Source: Caldilineaceae bacterium bin5 (lineage in GTDB: Bacteria > Chloroflexota > Anaerolineae > Caldilineales > Caldilineaceae). From it: a DNA stretch of 64,000 bases. The stretch is taken from contig MPML01000004.1 of assembly GCA_002238445.1 (NCBI GenBank), positions 1-64,000 on the forward strand, given 5' to 3'. The position numbers and the translations under genes are program-made. A model generated the notes under the pieces. It saw nothing but the letters and a program-made list of their open reading frames with translations. It had not been told where the DNA came from and made no database searches. Positions 43,128 through 53,000 of this stretch are shown here, piece after piece (the stretch's first letter is position 1; every line of letters starts with the position of its first letter).

Positions 43128-46100
43128 ATGTTTAGACGACCTTCAGGAAATAGCAGAGTTTACAGACGCAGCGCGTTTATTCTGGCCGCGGCGGCTGTTG
43201 TGCTGCTCGTCTGGCCGGCGCTGGTCCAAGCGCAAGGGACGCTGATTCCGCCCTGGTCGGACTACACCCAGGAAGACGGCCTGGCCTCAAATAATGTTCT
43301 TTCCGTTTCCGTCGGCGAAGGTGAGGTCTGGTTCGGGACCGACCACGGTATCAGCCGGTACAACGGCGCGTGGCGCTCGTGGACGGAAGGCACTGATCTG
43401 CAGAGTGGTGTGCACAGCATGACTCTGGGGGGTTCGGGGACAGACCTCTGGGCTGGCACGGCGACGGGCGCCGTCCTTGTATGGGACGGCAGCGCCTGGG
43501 AATCGCTCACACGGCTGGATGCTCCGGTACGGGCGCTGCACTATACGGGGGATCAACTCTGGATCGGGACGGCGGCCGGTCTCTACCTCTGGAACGGCGA
43601 AGCCGCGTCCTCTGTGGCTGGGCTGGACGACGCATATATCAACGTGATCGGCAGTTCCGACGAAGGCGACAGCATTTGGGTCGGCACATCGGACGGGCTG
43701 TGGCTGCGGGAGGTGGGGCGCTGGCAAGCAGTTGGTGAAGAGGAAGGTGTGTCCGCCCAAGATGTAACCGCGTTGTGGGCCGATGCCGCCGGAACGGTAT
43801 GGGTCGCGGCCGACGGCAACATCGCCTGGCGAGATGCTGCGACCGGCGGGTGGGAGCAGGTGGAGACAGCCCCCCTGCATGCACGGGAGCGTGTGCGCAT
43901 TACCTCCTTGACAGGAGATGGATCGGGCGGTGTGTGGGTAAGCACTGAAGGAGGAGGATTCTTCCGCCTCGTCGAGCGTGAGGCGCTTTCCTCGACAACG
44001 CCGCAGTACGACGTGATTCAGCAGTCGATCAACAGCGGCGAAACTTCCTTCATTCATGCGGCAGCGATTGATCCGGCAGGCTCTCTCTGGCTGGGAACCG
44101 TCTCGGGCGTGTTCCGGTCAGACAGGGAGATCTGGGGGCGAGAGATTCATCCGCCGGCCGCTAGCCCTGCCAACGAGATTCAAGCTTTGCTTGCTGATGA
44201 TCATGGCGGACTGTGGATCGGCACACGAGGAGAGGGGATCCGCCGCAAATCCGCCGGCAGCGGTCTGGACGATGAAGCTTCCTACGGTGTTGAAAGCGGT
44301 CTGCCCAGCCTGTTTGTAACAGACCTCGCTCTTGATGTCGATGGACGTATCTGGGCCGGGACCTGGTGGGGCCTTGCATCGCTGGAGCCCGGCGCCAGCC
44401 AATGGACGCAACCGGTTCCGACGGAAGAACTACCTTCAGCGCTTGTCACAGCCCTGCTGGCACATCAGCGTCAACTCTGGATCGGAACCGACAACGGATT
44501 GGCGCGCTATGATATCGCGGCCGGCACCCTATTGGTTGAAAATGCGCTGGCCCATCAAGTGGTCCAGGACCTGGCGCTGGATGCCTCCGGCCGGCTGTGG
44601 GTAGCAACTGAGAGCGGCGGCATCTTTGCCGGCAGCGGAGACGGCAGATGGACCCGGTACCGGGCCGACTCGGTGGAAGGTCAAACGATTTACGGTGACA
44701 ATGTCGCAGCGCTGGCGCCGGATCTGAAGGTCCCCGGTGCGATGTGGGCGGCAGTTAACCAGCACGGTCTGGTCTATTTTGACGGCCAGGCCTGGCAGGA
44801 CCGCACTGCCACTGCCCGCCTGCCCAGCAAATTGTTCTACGACTCTTACGTCGACCCTATCGACTCTTCGCTATGGATCGGGAGCGAGGGTGGCGTTACA
44901 CGTTATGACGGCCGCACTTGGGAAACGCTGACTGTCGAGGCAGTGCTGCCGGCTACCTCCATTTATTCGATCATCCGCATGTCGAACGGCGTTTATTGGT
45001 TCGGCAGCAGGGACGGCCTGACATTCCACCGCCCGGACTCGATTCCGCCCTGGATCAGGATCGAGGGCGTTTCCGGCGCGGCAGAGCAAATTGCGGCCAA
45101 CAACTGGGAGGTGGAATCCGACGGCAAGATCATAATTGGGTATGAGGCCGGCGATCTGTACACGCCCCAATCCGAACTGGTTGTCCTTTATCGGGTCAGC
45201 CCGCCCGGGCAACTCGGCGCGTGGCAGCAGTTGGATCGTCCGTTTCTGGAGTTGTCCGACTTCACAGAGAAGGGCATATACAACGTGGAATTCCAGGTGC
45301 GGGATTTTGCATTCACCTACTCCGAAGTAAGAAGCGTTTCCTTTGAGGCCGAGTCGCTGCCGGCACAGGTCCGGCTCCCTCTCCTGGGGTTGATACGATC
45401 GGACTATCTCATCACACTAGTCGTCACAGGCCTGCTGGCGCTGATTGGCTTCGGCTATATGGGTATTGAAGTCATCCAGAACCGTCGCCGGACCTGGGAC
45501 GCAGTGGTCCGCTCCTTCAATCCTTTTATCAGCGGCGAGCCGGTGCGGCGCGAAGACATGTTCTTCGGTCGACGGGAGATGCTGCAGAAGATTGTGGACA
45601 CGCTGCACAATAACAGCATTATGATTCACGGTGAACGGAGGATCGGCAAGACGACACTGCTCTATCAGTTGAACAACCACCTCTGGGGACTGGAGGACGA
45701 CGAATACTGGTTTGTGCCGTTGTATGTGGACCTCGAAGGCACGGAGGAACATACTTTTTTCCATTTCCTGATGGAGGAGATTCTGCACACGGCTTCATCG
45801 CTTTCCGGGCTTACACCGGAGACAAAAAATGCCCTTCAGGACCTGTTATACTACCGGCCCGGGCACGAAGAGTATACAGACAGAGAATTTATCAGAGACC
45901 TGCGCGATGTGATAAAGGCACTTCAGCACTATGGAGAAGAGCTGCACCCGAGCAAGCATCTGCGCCTGATTCTCCTGATGGACGAAATGGACGTCTTCAA
46001 TGCCTTCGACCATCTGATTCAACAGAGACTGCGGCGAATATTCATGCGTGACTTCGCGGCGACGTTGGGAGCAGTGATTGCCGGTATTCGAATCAGCAAG

Positions 46101-46424
46101 GAATGGGGGCGAATCGAGAGCCCTTGGTACAATTTGTTTAACGAGATTGAACTGGAGCCTTTCAACCGCGAGCAGGCTCTGGAGCTGCTCACCGAGCCGG
46201 TGCGAGGCTTCTACCGTTACGAGCCATCAGTGGTAGATTTCATCATTGAGAACTGTGCCGGCCGCCCCTTTCGTATTCAACAGTTCGGTCTTGAAGCGGT
46301 CGGGCGCATGCTTGCCGAAGGGCGGCGTACGATTACGATGGAGGATGCCCTGTTCGCCCATGCGCATATTCAGCAAATGGGTGATAGTATCAATACTGGG
46401 TTGAGCGAGAACGTCGACGCTTAG
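43128..46424 (+). CDS. Reg_prop/Y_Y_Y sensor fused to a cytoplasmic STAND/AAA-like ATPase (1098 aa)
   Basis: The N-terminus is a signal peptide (FILAAAAVVLLVWPALVQAQG). About 14 propeller repeats follow to residue ~640 (VWFGTDHGISRYNG, LWIGTAAGLYLWNG, LWIGSEGGVTRYDG and others), enough for two seven-blade propellers of the two-component-regulator type. A Y_Y_Y-like beta domain follows at about 650-745. One membrane helix lies at about 757-781 (LITLVVTGLLALIGFGYMGI). The cytoplasmic part has NPFISGEPVRREDMFFGR, Walker A GERRIGKT (835-842), Walker B LILLMDEMD (D952, E953) and helices typical of STAND/Orc-like ATPases. No histidine kinase, receiver or HTH domain is present. The likely role is sensing an extracytoplasmic ligand, perhaps a glycan, and transmitting it by an NTPase switch. 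ATG 43128 gives the correct signal peptide. The next gene encodes a related soluble ATPase. Confidence 0.85.
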   Translation: MFRRPSGNSRVYRRSAFILAAAAVVLLVWPALVQAQGTLIPPWSDYTQEDGLASNNVLSVSVGEGEVWFGTDHGISRYNGAWRSWTEGTDLQSGVHSMTLGGSGTDLWAGTATGAVLVWDGSAWESLTRLDAPVRALHYTGDQLWIGTAAGLYLWNGEAASSVAGLDDAYINVIGSSDEGDSIWVGTSDGLWLREVGRWQAVGEEEGVSAQDVTALWADAAGTVWVAADGNIAWRDAATGGWEQVETAPLHARERVRITSLTGDGSGGVWVSTEGGGFFRLVEREALSSTTPQYDVIQQSINSGETSFIHAAAIDPAGSLWLGTVSGVFRSDREIWGREIHPPAASPANEIQALLADDHGGLWIGTRGEGIRRKSAGSGLDDEASYGVESGLPSLFVTDLALDVDGRIWAGTWWGLASLEPGASQWTQPVPTEELPSALVTALLAHQRQLWIGTDNGLARYDIAAGTLLVENALAHQVVQDLALDASGRLWVATESGGIFAGSGDGRWTRYRADSVEGQTIYGDNVAALAPDLKVPGAMWAAVNQHGLVYFDGQAWQDRTATARLPSKLFYDSYVDPIDSSLWIGSEGGVTRYDGRTWETLTVEAVLPATSIYSIIRMSNGVYWFGSRDGLTFHRPDSIPPWIRIEGVSGAAEQIAANNWEVESDGKIIIGYEAGDLYTPQSELVVLYRVSPPGQLGAWQQLDRPFLELSDFTEKGIYNVEFQVRDFAFTYSEVRSVSFEAESLPAQVRLPLLGLIRSDYLITLVVTGLLALIGFGYMGIEVIQNRRRTWDAVVRSFNPFISGEPVRREDMFFGRREMLQKIVDTLHNNSIMIHGERRIGKTTLLYQLNNHLWGLEDDEYWFVPLYVDLEGTEEHTFFHFLMEEILHTASSLSGLTPETKNALQDLLYYRPGHEEYTDREFIRDLRDVIKALQHYGEELHPSKHLRLILLMDEMDVFNAFDHLIQQRLRRIFMRDFAATLGAVIAGIRISKEWGRIESPWYNLFNEIELEPFNREQALELLTEPVRGFYRYEPSVVDFIIENCAGRPFRIQQFGLEAVGRMLAEGRRTITMEDALFAHAHIQQMGDSINTGLSENVDA

Positions 46425-46508
46425 ACCCAGGATTGGAAAACAAAGCCGACGCCTTCAGAGCGTCGTGAACTAGCTACCGAGAATTAGTCGAGGAACGGCC
46501 TGAGCGTT

Positions 46509-47846
46509 ATGCGCAATCCCTATACTGTCGGCCGCTGGCTGCGCGGACCCGACCACTATGGCCGAGAGGAGTTGCTGGAATATCTGATGGGCGCGGAGGA
46601 CCCCGCTATCTGGGTGGTTGGCACGCGCCGCATGGGCAAGACTTCGTTGCTGCGACAGTTGGAGTGGACGATCACCCGACAGGACGACGCCCGCGCCGTC
46701 CCTCTATTTTGGGATCTGCAAGGGAGCGAAACAAAAGACGATTTCGATTACGAGTTGTTCCTGGCATTGGAAGACGAGATTCAAAGGTTCGAGGCTTATG
46801 GCGTCGATGTAAGCGGGCTCTATGGCCGGGATGCGATACACATTTTACGCATTTTGCAGCGGGCCCTGCGGGAGCATGGTAAATATCTGCTCTTGCTCAT
46901 TGACGAAGCTGAGGCATGGATCAGTCTGGCCAAGAACGATTACCAGGCCCTGGCGCGGCTTCGGAAGGCATTCCAGAGCGGGGGGATGCGCACGATAATG
47001 ACGTCGACCAAGCTGCTGATGCAGCTGAACGATCTGACCCGCAACTGGCTTACAAGCCCATTCCTTTTCGGATTCAGTCTTGTAAATCTTTGGAACCTGG
47101 AACCTGAGGCGAGCGTTAGTCTGGTGTTGCAGGAACAAAGCAACGCGCCCGTCAGCGTCAGCAGGGAGCGCATTGACGAAATACTGCGGCACACGCATCG
47201 GCATCCATACCTGGTACAGACCCTCTGTTACCGTCTTTTCGAGGAAAAGGGAGGGAGGGGGGCGTTGCGGGAGGTTCGTGAAGAAGATTTGCGTGCCGAT
47301 CACCTGCTCGCCGGCTTTTTCGAAGTTGACTTCAAGTGCCTGGCGCCGACGGAAAGGCAGATACTGCTGACCGTTGCCCGTCAGGGTGTCATCAGCGAAG
47401 AAGACCTGGTGGCCAGGACGGACAATGAGTCAATTGATCAGGTCTCGATGTATGTGCATGGCATGAACAACCTTGGCTACCTGCAGCGGGCATACAGCAG
47501 GGGGGACGGCGGAGCCGCTGCCGGTTCACACGAAGAATTCCCGCGCTGGACTATCGGCAACGAATTCCTGCGTCGCTGGATGTTGGACAATTACCAGGAC
47601 CTGGCCCAGACCCTCTACTCCGATGTAAGCGATTACGGTGTCGAATCTCTGCTAGAGATGGGGCGCAAGGTGGAGTTGGACTACCTGCAGCACGAGATTC
47701 CTGAACTGCAAAAGCGGCTGGAGTCGCTGCTGGCTGCGCACGGGGGCCATGGCGATGAGGCGCCGCCGGAGATTCTGCACGAGATTCAGGAACTGCGCCG
47801 GGAGCTGGAGAAAACCAGTGCACAGCTTCGCAATCTGGCCGATTAG
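46509..47846 (+). CDS. Soluble STAND/AAA-like ATPase with possible winged helix and coiled coil (445 aa)
   Basis: Starts VGRWLRGPDHYGREELLEYL, then Walker A GTRRMGKT (38-45), Walker B LLLLIDEAE (D132, E133), a sensor-like region (RTIMTSTKLLM) and a lid-like helical part (RIDEILRHTHRHPYLVQTL). Residues ~285-330 (TERQILLTVARQGVISEEDL) look like a winged helix. The C-terminal ~50 residues form a charged coiled coil. There is no signal peptide or membrane segment. It lies 84 bases after the propeller-ATPase gene on the same strand and shares its ATPase type, so it may be the downstream partner. The ATG at 46509 has no clear ribosome site. The role is unknown; signalling or DNA binding are both possible. 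Confidence 0.8.
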   Translation: MRNPYTVGRWLRGPDHYGREELLEYLMGAEDPAIWVVGTRRMGKTSLLRQLEWTITRQDDARAVPLFWDLQGSETKDDFDYELFLALEDEIQRFEAYGVDVSGLYGRDAIHILRILQRALREHGKYLLLLIDEAEAWISLAKNDYQALARLRKAFQSGGMRTIMTSTKLLMQLNDLTRNWLTSPFLFGFSLVNLWNLEPEASVSLVLQEQSNAPVSVSRERIDEILRHTHRHPYLVQTLCYRLFEEKGGRGALREVREEDLRADHLLAGFFEVDFKCLAPTERQILLTVARQGVISEEDLVARTDNESIDQVSMYVHGMNNLGYLQRAYSRGDGGAAAGSHEEFPRWTIGNEFLRRWMLDNYQDLAQTLYSDVSDYGVESLLEMGRKVELDYLQHEIPELQKRLESLLAAHGGHGDEAPPEILHEIQELRRELEKTSAQLRNLAD

Positions 47847-47855
47847 CTAGCAGAA

Positions 47856-48632
47856 ATGACCTCTTCCATGCTTCCCCCCGCGGCCGAAAAGGCTGCCTAT
47901 GTCAATCGGATGTTTGCCGGCATTGCGCACCGGTACGATCTGGTGAACCGGCTTATGACCGGTGGGCAGGATGTAGGCTGGCGGCGGGAGGTCGTAGAGC
48001 TGTGCCGGCTGCCTGCCGGGGGGCGCCTCCTCGACGTGGGCACTGGCACCGGCGATATCGCTTACGAAGCCCAGCACAGGCATCAGGATGCGGAAGTGAT
48101 CGGCTGCGATTTTACGTTCGAGATGATGGACGTTGGCCGCCAGAAAAAAGCGAAAAGCCTGCTTCGTCGGGCCGGCGGAGACAGGACGAAGCGCGTCGAG
48201 TTCGTCCAGGGCGACGGGCTGCGCCTGCCGTTTGCGAATGGCTACTTTGACGCCGTTACCAGCGGCTTTCTTCTGCGCAACGTGACCGACGTGGAGCTCT
48301 GTTTGGCAGAACAGCGACGGGTGACCAAACCGGGCGGGCGGATCGTCTGCCTGGAAACGTCACCACCCCCGCCGACGCTGATTTCTCCGCTGCTACACTT
48401 CTATATGCTTAGGGTAATTCCGGTGGTGGGCCAGCTGTTTTCGACCGGCGATGGGACCTCCGGGAAATCAATGCCCCCGCCCGATACGGCTTACCGGTAT
48501 TTGCCGCAAAGCACGGTCGCGTTTCTGCAGCCCGAGGAAATGGCGCTGCAAATGGAGAGAGCAGGGTTCCGTAACGTATTCTACCGCACAAAAATGTTGG
48601 GTACGGTCGCCATTCATGTGGGCGCGGCATGA
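47856..48632 (+). CDS. ubiE: Demethylmenaquinone/2-polyprenyl-benzoquinol methyltransferase (UbiE/MenG family)
   Basis: SAM-dependent C-methyltransferase of quinone biosynthesis. AYVNRMFAGIAHRYDLVNRL is the N-terminal family signature, LLDVGTGTGDIA the SAM-binding loop, and YRYLPQSTVAFLQPEEMA the C-terminal signature. The 258-aa length is normal. Whether it works on demethylmenaquinone or a benzoquinol cannot be decided here; menaquinone is the usual quinone of Chloroflexota (inference). It follows the ATPase gene after 9 bases, possibly cotranscribed. Confidence 0.9.
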   Translation: MTSSMLPPAAEKAAYVNRMFAGIAHRYDLVNRLMTGGQDVGWRREVVELCRLPAGGRLLDVGTGTGDIAYEAQHRHQDAEVIGCDFTFEMMDVGRQKKAKSLLRRAGGDRTKRVEFVQGDGLRLPFANGYFDAVTSGFLLRNVTDVELCLAEQRRVTKPGGRIVCLETSPPPPTLISPLLHFYMLRVIPVVGQLFSTGDGTSGKSMPPPDTAYRYLPQSTVAFLQPEEMALQMERAGFRNVFYRTKMLGTVAIHVGAA

Positions 48633-48678
48633 GCGCCGTGTACGCATATCTTCGAAGCGGCGCCGAGGGGAACGGACT

Positions 48679-49416
48679 GTGATTCACCAGCCTGAGCGTA
48701 CAGCATTGCGCGGCAATCCATCGTTCGTCTGGCGGGCCGGCCAGGAACGGCGCCTGCAGATGATTCTCGATTGGGCGCCGCAACCGCTGCAACGCGCGCT
48801 GGTAGACGGATGTGGTGTGGGTATCTATTTGCGGGCGCTGCAAGAGTCGGTCCCCGAAGTCCACGGAATGGATATCGAAGGCGAGCATCTGCGGGCCGCG
48901 GCCGGAAACGTGCCGGAGGCGCCGCTTAACCTCAGCCAAGGTGAGCAACTTCCTTATCCTGACGGAAGCTTCGACCTGGTCCTGTCTCACGAGGTGCTGG
49001 AGCATATGCAGGATGACTGCCGGGCCGCATCCGAGATCGTCCGCGTGCTGCGCGTGGGCGGGCGCGCGGTCATCTTCGTACCGAATCGGCTCTTTCCTTT
49101 TGAGACCCACGGCCACTACTGGCAGGGCGTATATCGCTTTGGCAATACGCCGCTGATCAACTATCTGCCAGACTTTCTGCGCAATCAACTTGCTCCTCAC
49201 GTGCGCGCCTACACGCTACGCAGTCTCCTGGATCTGTTTATAGGGCTGCCCGTTCTCGTTAAGCGGCACACGCAGATCTTCCCCGGCTACGACGGTATCA
49301 ATGCCCGTCAACCGGTCATAGGGGCCTGCTTGCGAGCGTTCACCTATGCTCTTGAGCAGACACCGCTGACGACACTCGGTATCAGCCACTTTCTCGTACT
49401 CGAAAAAGTCGAATAG
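48679..49416 (+). CDS. SAM-dependent methyltransferase, type 11 (245 aa)
   Basis: Class I methyltransferase: SAM loop LVDGCGVGIYLRAL, DIEGEHL as the acidic end of strand two, FDLVLSHEVLEHM, and EIVRVLRVGGRAVIFVPN. The start is GTG at 48679 with GAGGGG 8 bases upstream. Longer in-frame starts overlap ubiE and encode implausible Arg/Cys-rich sequence. The methyl acceptor is unknown. It lies 46 bases after ubiE, so the two may be cotranscribed. Confidence 0.82.
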   Translation: MIHQPERTALRGNPSFVWRAGQERRLQMILDWAPQPLQRALVDGCGVGIYLRALQESVPEVHGMDIEGEHLRAAAGNVPEAPLNLSQGEQLPYPDGSFDLVLSHEVLEHMQDDCRAASEIVRVLRVGGRAVIFVPNRLFPFETHGHYWQGVYRFGNTPLINYLPDFLRNQLAPHVRAYTLRSLLDLFIGLPVLVKRHTQIFPGYDGINARQPVIGACLRAFTYALEQTPLTTLGISHFLVLEKVE

Positions 49417-49705
49417 GCGGTCACAATCCAAGGTGATTTGGCTGGGCGCGTCGCCGACCTGTCGAGTCGTTCACACCATGGCACGGATTCCCTCATGTGC
49501 AGAATGGCTCCTCAACTCTTTCTCTCCAAATCCATGATTCTCGGTTGGATTTGGGTCGGCATTGGGCAGATGCTAGAATGCTGACAGTGAGCGTCGAGGG
49601 ATTTATCTGATTTTTGTCAGGTAAGGTAACTGCTGAGCCCGATACAGTGTCTGTCGTGACCTGCCCTTCATCCCCGCCGCCATTCAGGCTAGCTGGATAC
49701 GTTTG

Positions 49706-49925
49706 GGGGTTGGCAGAGCCGCCAGCGTGCTGGAGCCTAACGGCTGCGTTGAATACGTAAGGTCGCTGAGGCATGGTTTTGGAGGGGGGCGTTGCGGGGG
49801 GGGCACCCCCCGCACAAGGGAGGGCCGAAGGCCCGACCGCCCAAATGCAAATTGGGAGGAAAGAGTAAGAGCCTTCGCTCACCTCGTTACGGGCTGTAAA
49901 TCAGTTGCGGCTGCGTAGCTACGAT
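49706..49925 (+). repeat. Dispersed structured repeat, copy 4 (family A)
   Basis: The core is at 49784-49843. The first hairpin reads GCGGGGGG-GGCA-CCCCCCGC; other copies have GCGGGGGC-GCA-GCCCCTGC, so both arms differ while pairing is kept. The left flank (TGCTGGAGC, GGTCGCTGAGG) and right flank (CTCACCTCGTTACGGG) match copy 1. The rest of 49417-50013 holds no gene. Confidence 0.8.
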
Positions 49926-50013
49926 GAAAGGTATTGACGATTCGAATGTGCGACAAGACTGACAACGAGGGCAATGGGTTTCGCCGTCTGCCACCTGCGA
50001 AGGAAAGGCTGGC

Positions 50014-53000
50014 ATGGCAGAGATAGAGCGCGGGCGACCCGCTGCGGGAACAGGCGGGCCGACCAGATCCGCCCGTATTCTAGCACAGCGGCGGCGGCGG
50101 CAGCGGGTGAAAACCTATCGCGCTCGTCCATGGTTCTGGTTATTCCAGGGGACGGCAGCGCTATTCTTCGCTGTGGTTCTGACCGTGGGAGCCGCCGTCG
50201 GAGTCGCTGTTGCGAGCGTGTTTGGCATCTATACTTTTTACGCCGCGCAACTGCCCGACGCGGGTGTCATTGAACTGCAACAGGAGAAGTTCGAGACCAT
50301 CCGCTTCTATGATCGCACTGGCAAGCACCTGCTCTACGAGAGTGTCGATCCCCGCCCATACCGGGGAGACCGCACTTACATGCCGCTGCGGGAGATGTCG
50401 CCGGCCGTCATCCAGGCCGCGGTCGCGCTTGAGGACCATAATTTCTGGGACAATCCGGGCATAAATGTGCGCGGGTTGATGCGAGCCTTTGCTTCCAACC
50501 TGCAGGGGGGCAGTGTACAGGGCGGTTCATCGATCACCCAGCAGCTGATCAAGAATGTCGTGATCCCCTTGGAGGAGCGGACACAGCAGTCTTACGCCCG
50601 CAAACTCAAAGAAGTCATTCTGGCAATGGAAGTGACGCGGCGGTATGACAAGGGCAAGATCCTTGAGTGGTATCTCAATTACAACTTCTACGGCAATCTG
50701 GCTTATGGAATCGAGGCGGCAAGCCAGGTCTACTTTGGCAAAAGCGTCTCGGAGCTCAACGTCGCCGAAGCGGCTATGTTGTCGCCGATTCCCCAATTCC
50801 CTGCGCTCAACCCAATAGACAACCCCGATGACGCCAAAATCCGGCAAGGCGTGACTCTGCAGGTCATGGTCGACGCCGGCTATCTCACCCAGGAGGAGGC
50901 GGACGCAGCCTTTGCGCAGGAACTGGATCTGCGAGGCTCTGTCGCGGAGCGTTTCGATATCATCACGGCCCCCCACTTCGCCCTCTATGCTCTCGAGCGC
51001 ATCAAAGAGGAGTTCAATACGGTCGACGACCCCTATCGTATCTGGAAAGAGGGGCTTTCTGTCTATACAACACTGGACGTCGATCTGCAGAAGTATGCCG
51101 AACAGGTGGCACGCGACCATATTGCCAGGCTGAATGAACAGGGCAGAAATGTAAACAATTCCTCAGTGGTGGTGCTCAAGCCCGAGTCCGGTGAGATCCT
51201 GGCCATGGTCGGATCACTGGACTACAACAACGAAGAGATCGACGGGCAGGTGAATGTCGCCATCTCTGAGCGGCAACCCGGTTCCAGCTTCAAGCCATAT
51301 GTTTATCTCTCCGGCCTGCTGCAGGGCATGAATGCGGCCTCTTTGATTCTGGACGTACGTACCGCGTTTACTCAGAATGACGGTTCAGTATACGTGCCCG
51401 AAAACTATGATCGTCTCTACCACGGACCTGTCGGGTTTCGTGATGCCCTTGCCCAATCGCTAAACATTCCCGCCATTCGAGTCATGGACCAGGTCGGCGT
51501 CGCCAGCGCATTGCGGACTGCTCATAGACTGGGTATTAACGGCCTCGACCGCGGCCTCAACTACTATGGGCTCAACCTGGTGCTAGGGGGCGGTGAGGTC
51601 ACTTTGCTGGACCACACATACGCATACAGCGTACTTGCGAACGGCGGTGTAATGGCCGGCAAACCGGTGCCGCCGGAGTCTCGACGCAGCGGATTCCGCA
51701 ACCTGAATCCGGTCGCGATCTTGCAGGTCCACAATTCGCAAGGCGAGGTGTTGAGCAGATACGACAGTCCGGACCAGGAGCGCATTATCAGCGCCGACGC
51801 CCAGTACATTCTGGCCGACATTATGAGCGACAATGTTGCCCGTGCACCACTGTTCGGCATCAACAACAATCTCGTGCTGGGGGATCGCAGAGTCAGCGCC
51901 AAGACCGGGACAACGAACGGCTGGAAGGACGCCTGGACTGTTGGCTTCACGCCCCAGCTGACGGTTGGCGTTTGGATCGGCAACACTGACAATGAGTCGA
52001 TGAATAACGTCACCGGGGCATCCGGTGCAGCCCCCATCTGGAATAGCGTGATGGAGCGCTATCATGAGGGGTTGCCTGCCCGCTGGTATGAACGCCCCCG
52101 CAATGTCGTCTCGACGACGGTCTGTCAGCCCAGCGGGTTGCTGCCGTCGGAGGACTGCCAGCGGCAGAGAGTGGAGCTGTTTATTGCGGGCACCGAGCCA
52201 AAGGTCGTCGATAACCTGTGGCAGCCTTTCGATATCGACAAGCGCAACGGACTGCTAGCCAAAGCAACTACGCCGGAAGAGGAGCGGGAGACGAAGGTCT
52301 ATCTCATTCTGCCACCGGAAGCGGAGGACTGGGTTAGCAGCAGCGGTATAGAACAGCCGCCGCAGGGCGAGAGTCCAGATGATTTTATCGACTTTGACCC
52401 AGAGGTTGCAATCACATTTCCTCCGCCCGGCGGATACATTGGCGGCCAGGTCGAGATTTTGGGCAATGCCCGCGGCGGCAACTTTGCCAACTATCGCCTC
52501 GAGTTTGGAAGCGGCCTGGAACCAACGCAGTGGACGAGGATCGGCCCGGACCATGGCCAGCAACATGAAAACGGTCGGCTGGAGCTGTTTAACACAGAGG
52601 GGCTTGAGGAAGGGCAGTACACGCTGCGGCTGACGGTGCGGTATCATGACGGCAACCAGAGGATCTGGGACGCCCCCGTTACGATCGACAATACACCACC
52701 TACTCTGGAAATCAGCGAGCCGGAACCTGATGCGCTCTTCGTTATGAATGAGGACGAGCAGATCAACATCAACGCGCTCGTCAATGACGACTGGGCGGTG
52801 GACCGTGTCGAGTTCGCGATTGACGGAACCTGGTTCATCACCCGGACCGTGGCCCCCTATAACGAGCGCTGGCCTCTGGAACTGCGTTATGAGTCGCTCG
52901 ATGCGCCGGAGACCCGGAACTGGCCGGCCTTTCAATCGGATGATGAAGATATTCGCCCAGGGCGCATTCGTGAATTTGAGGACGGATTCGCCGCGATCCT

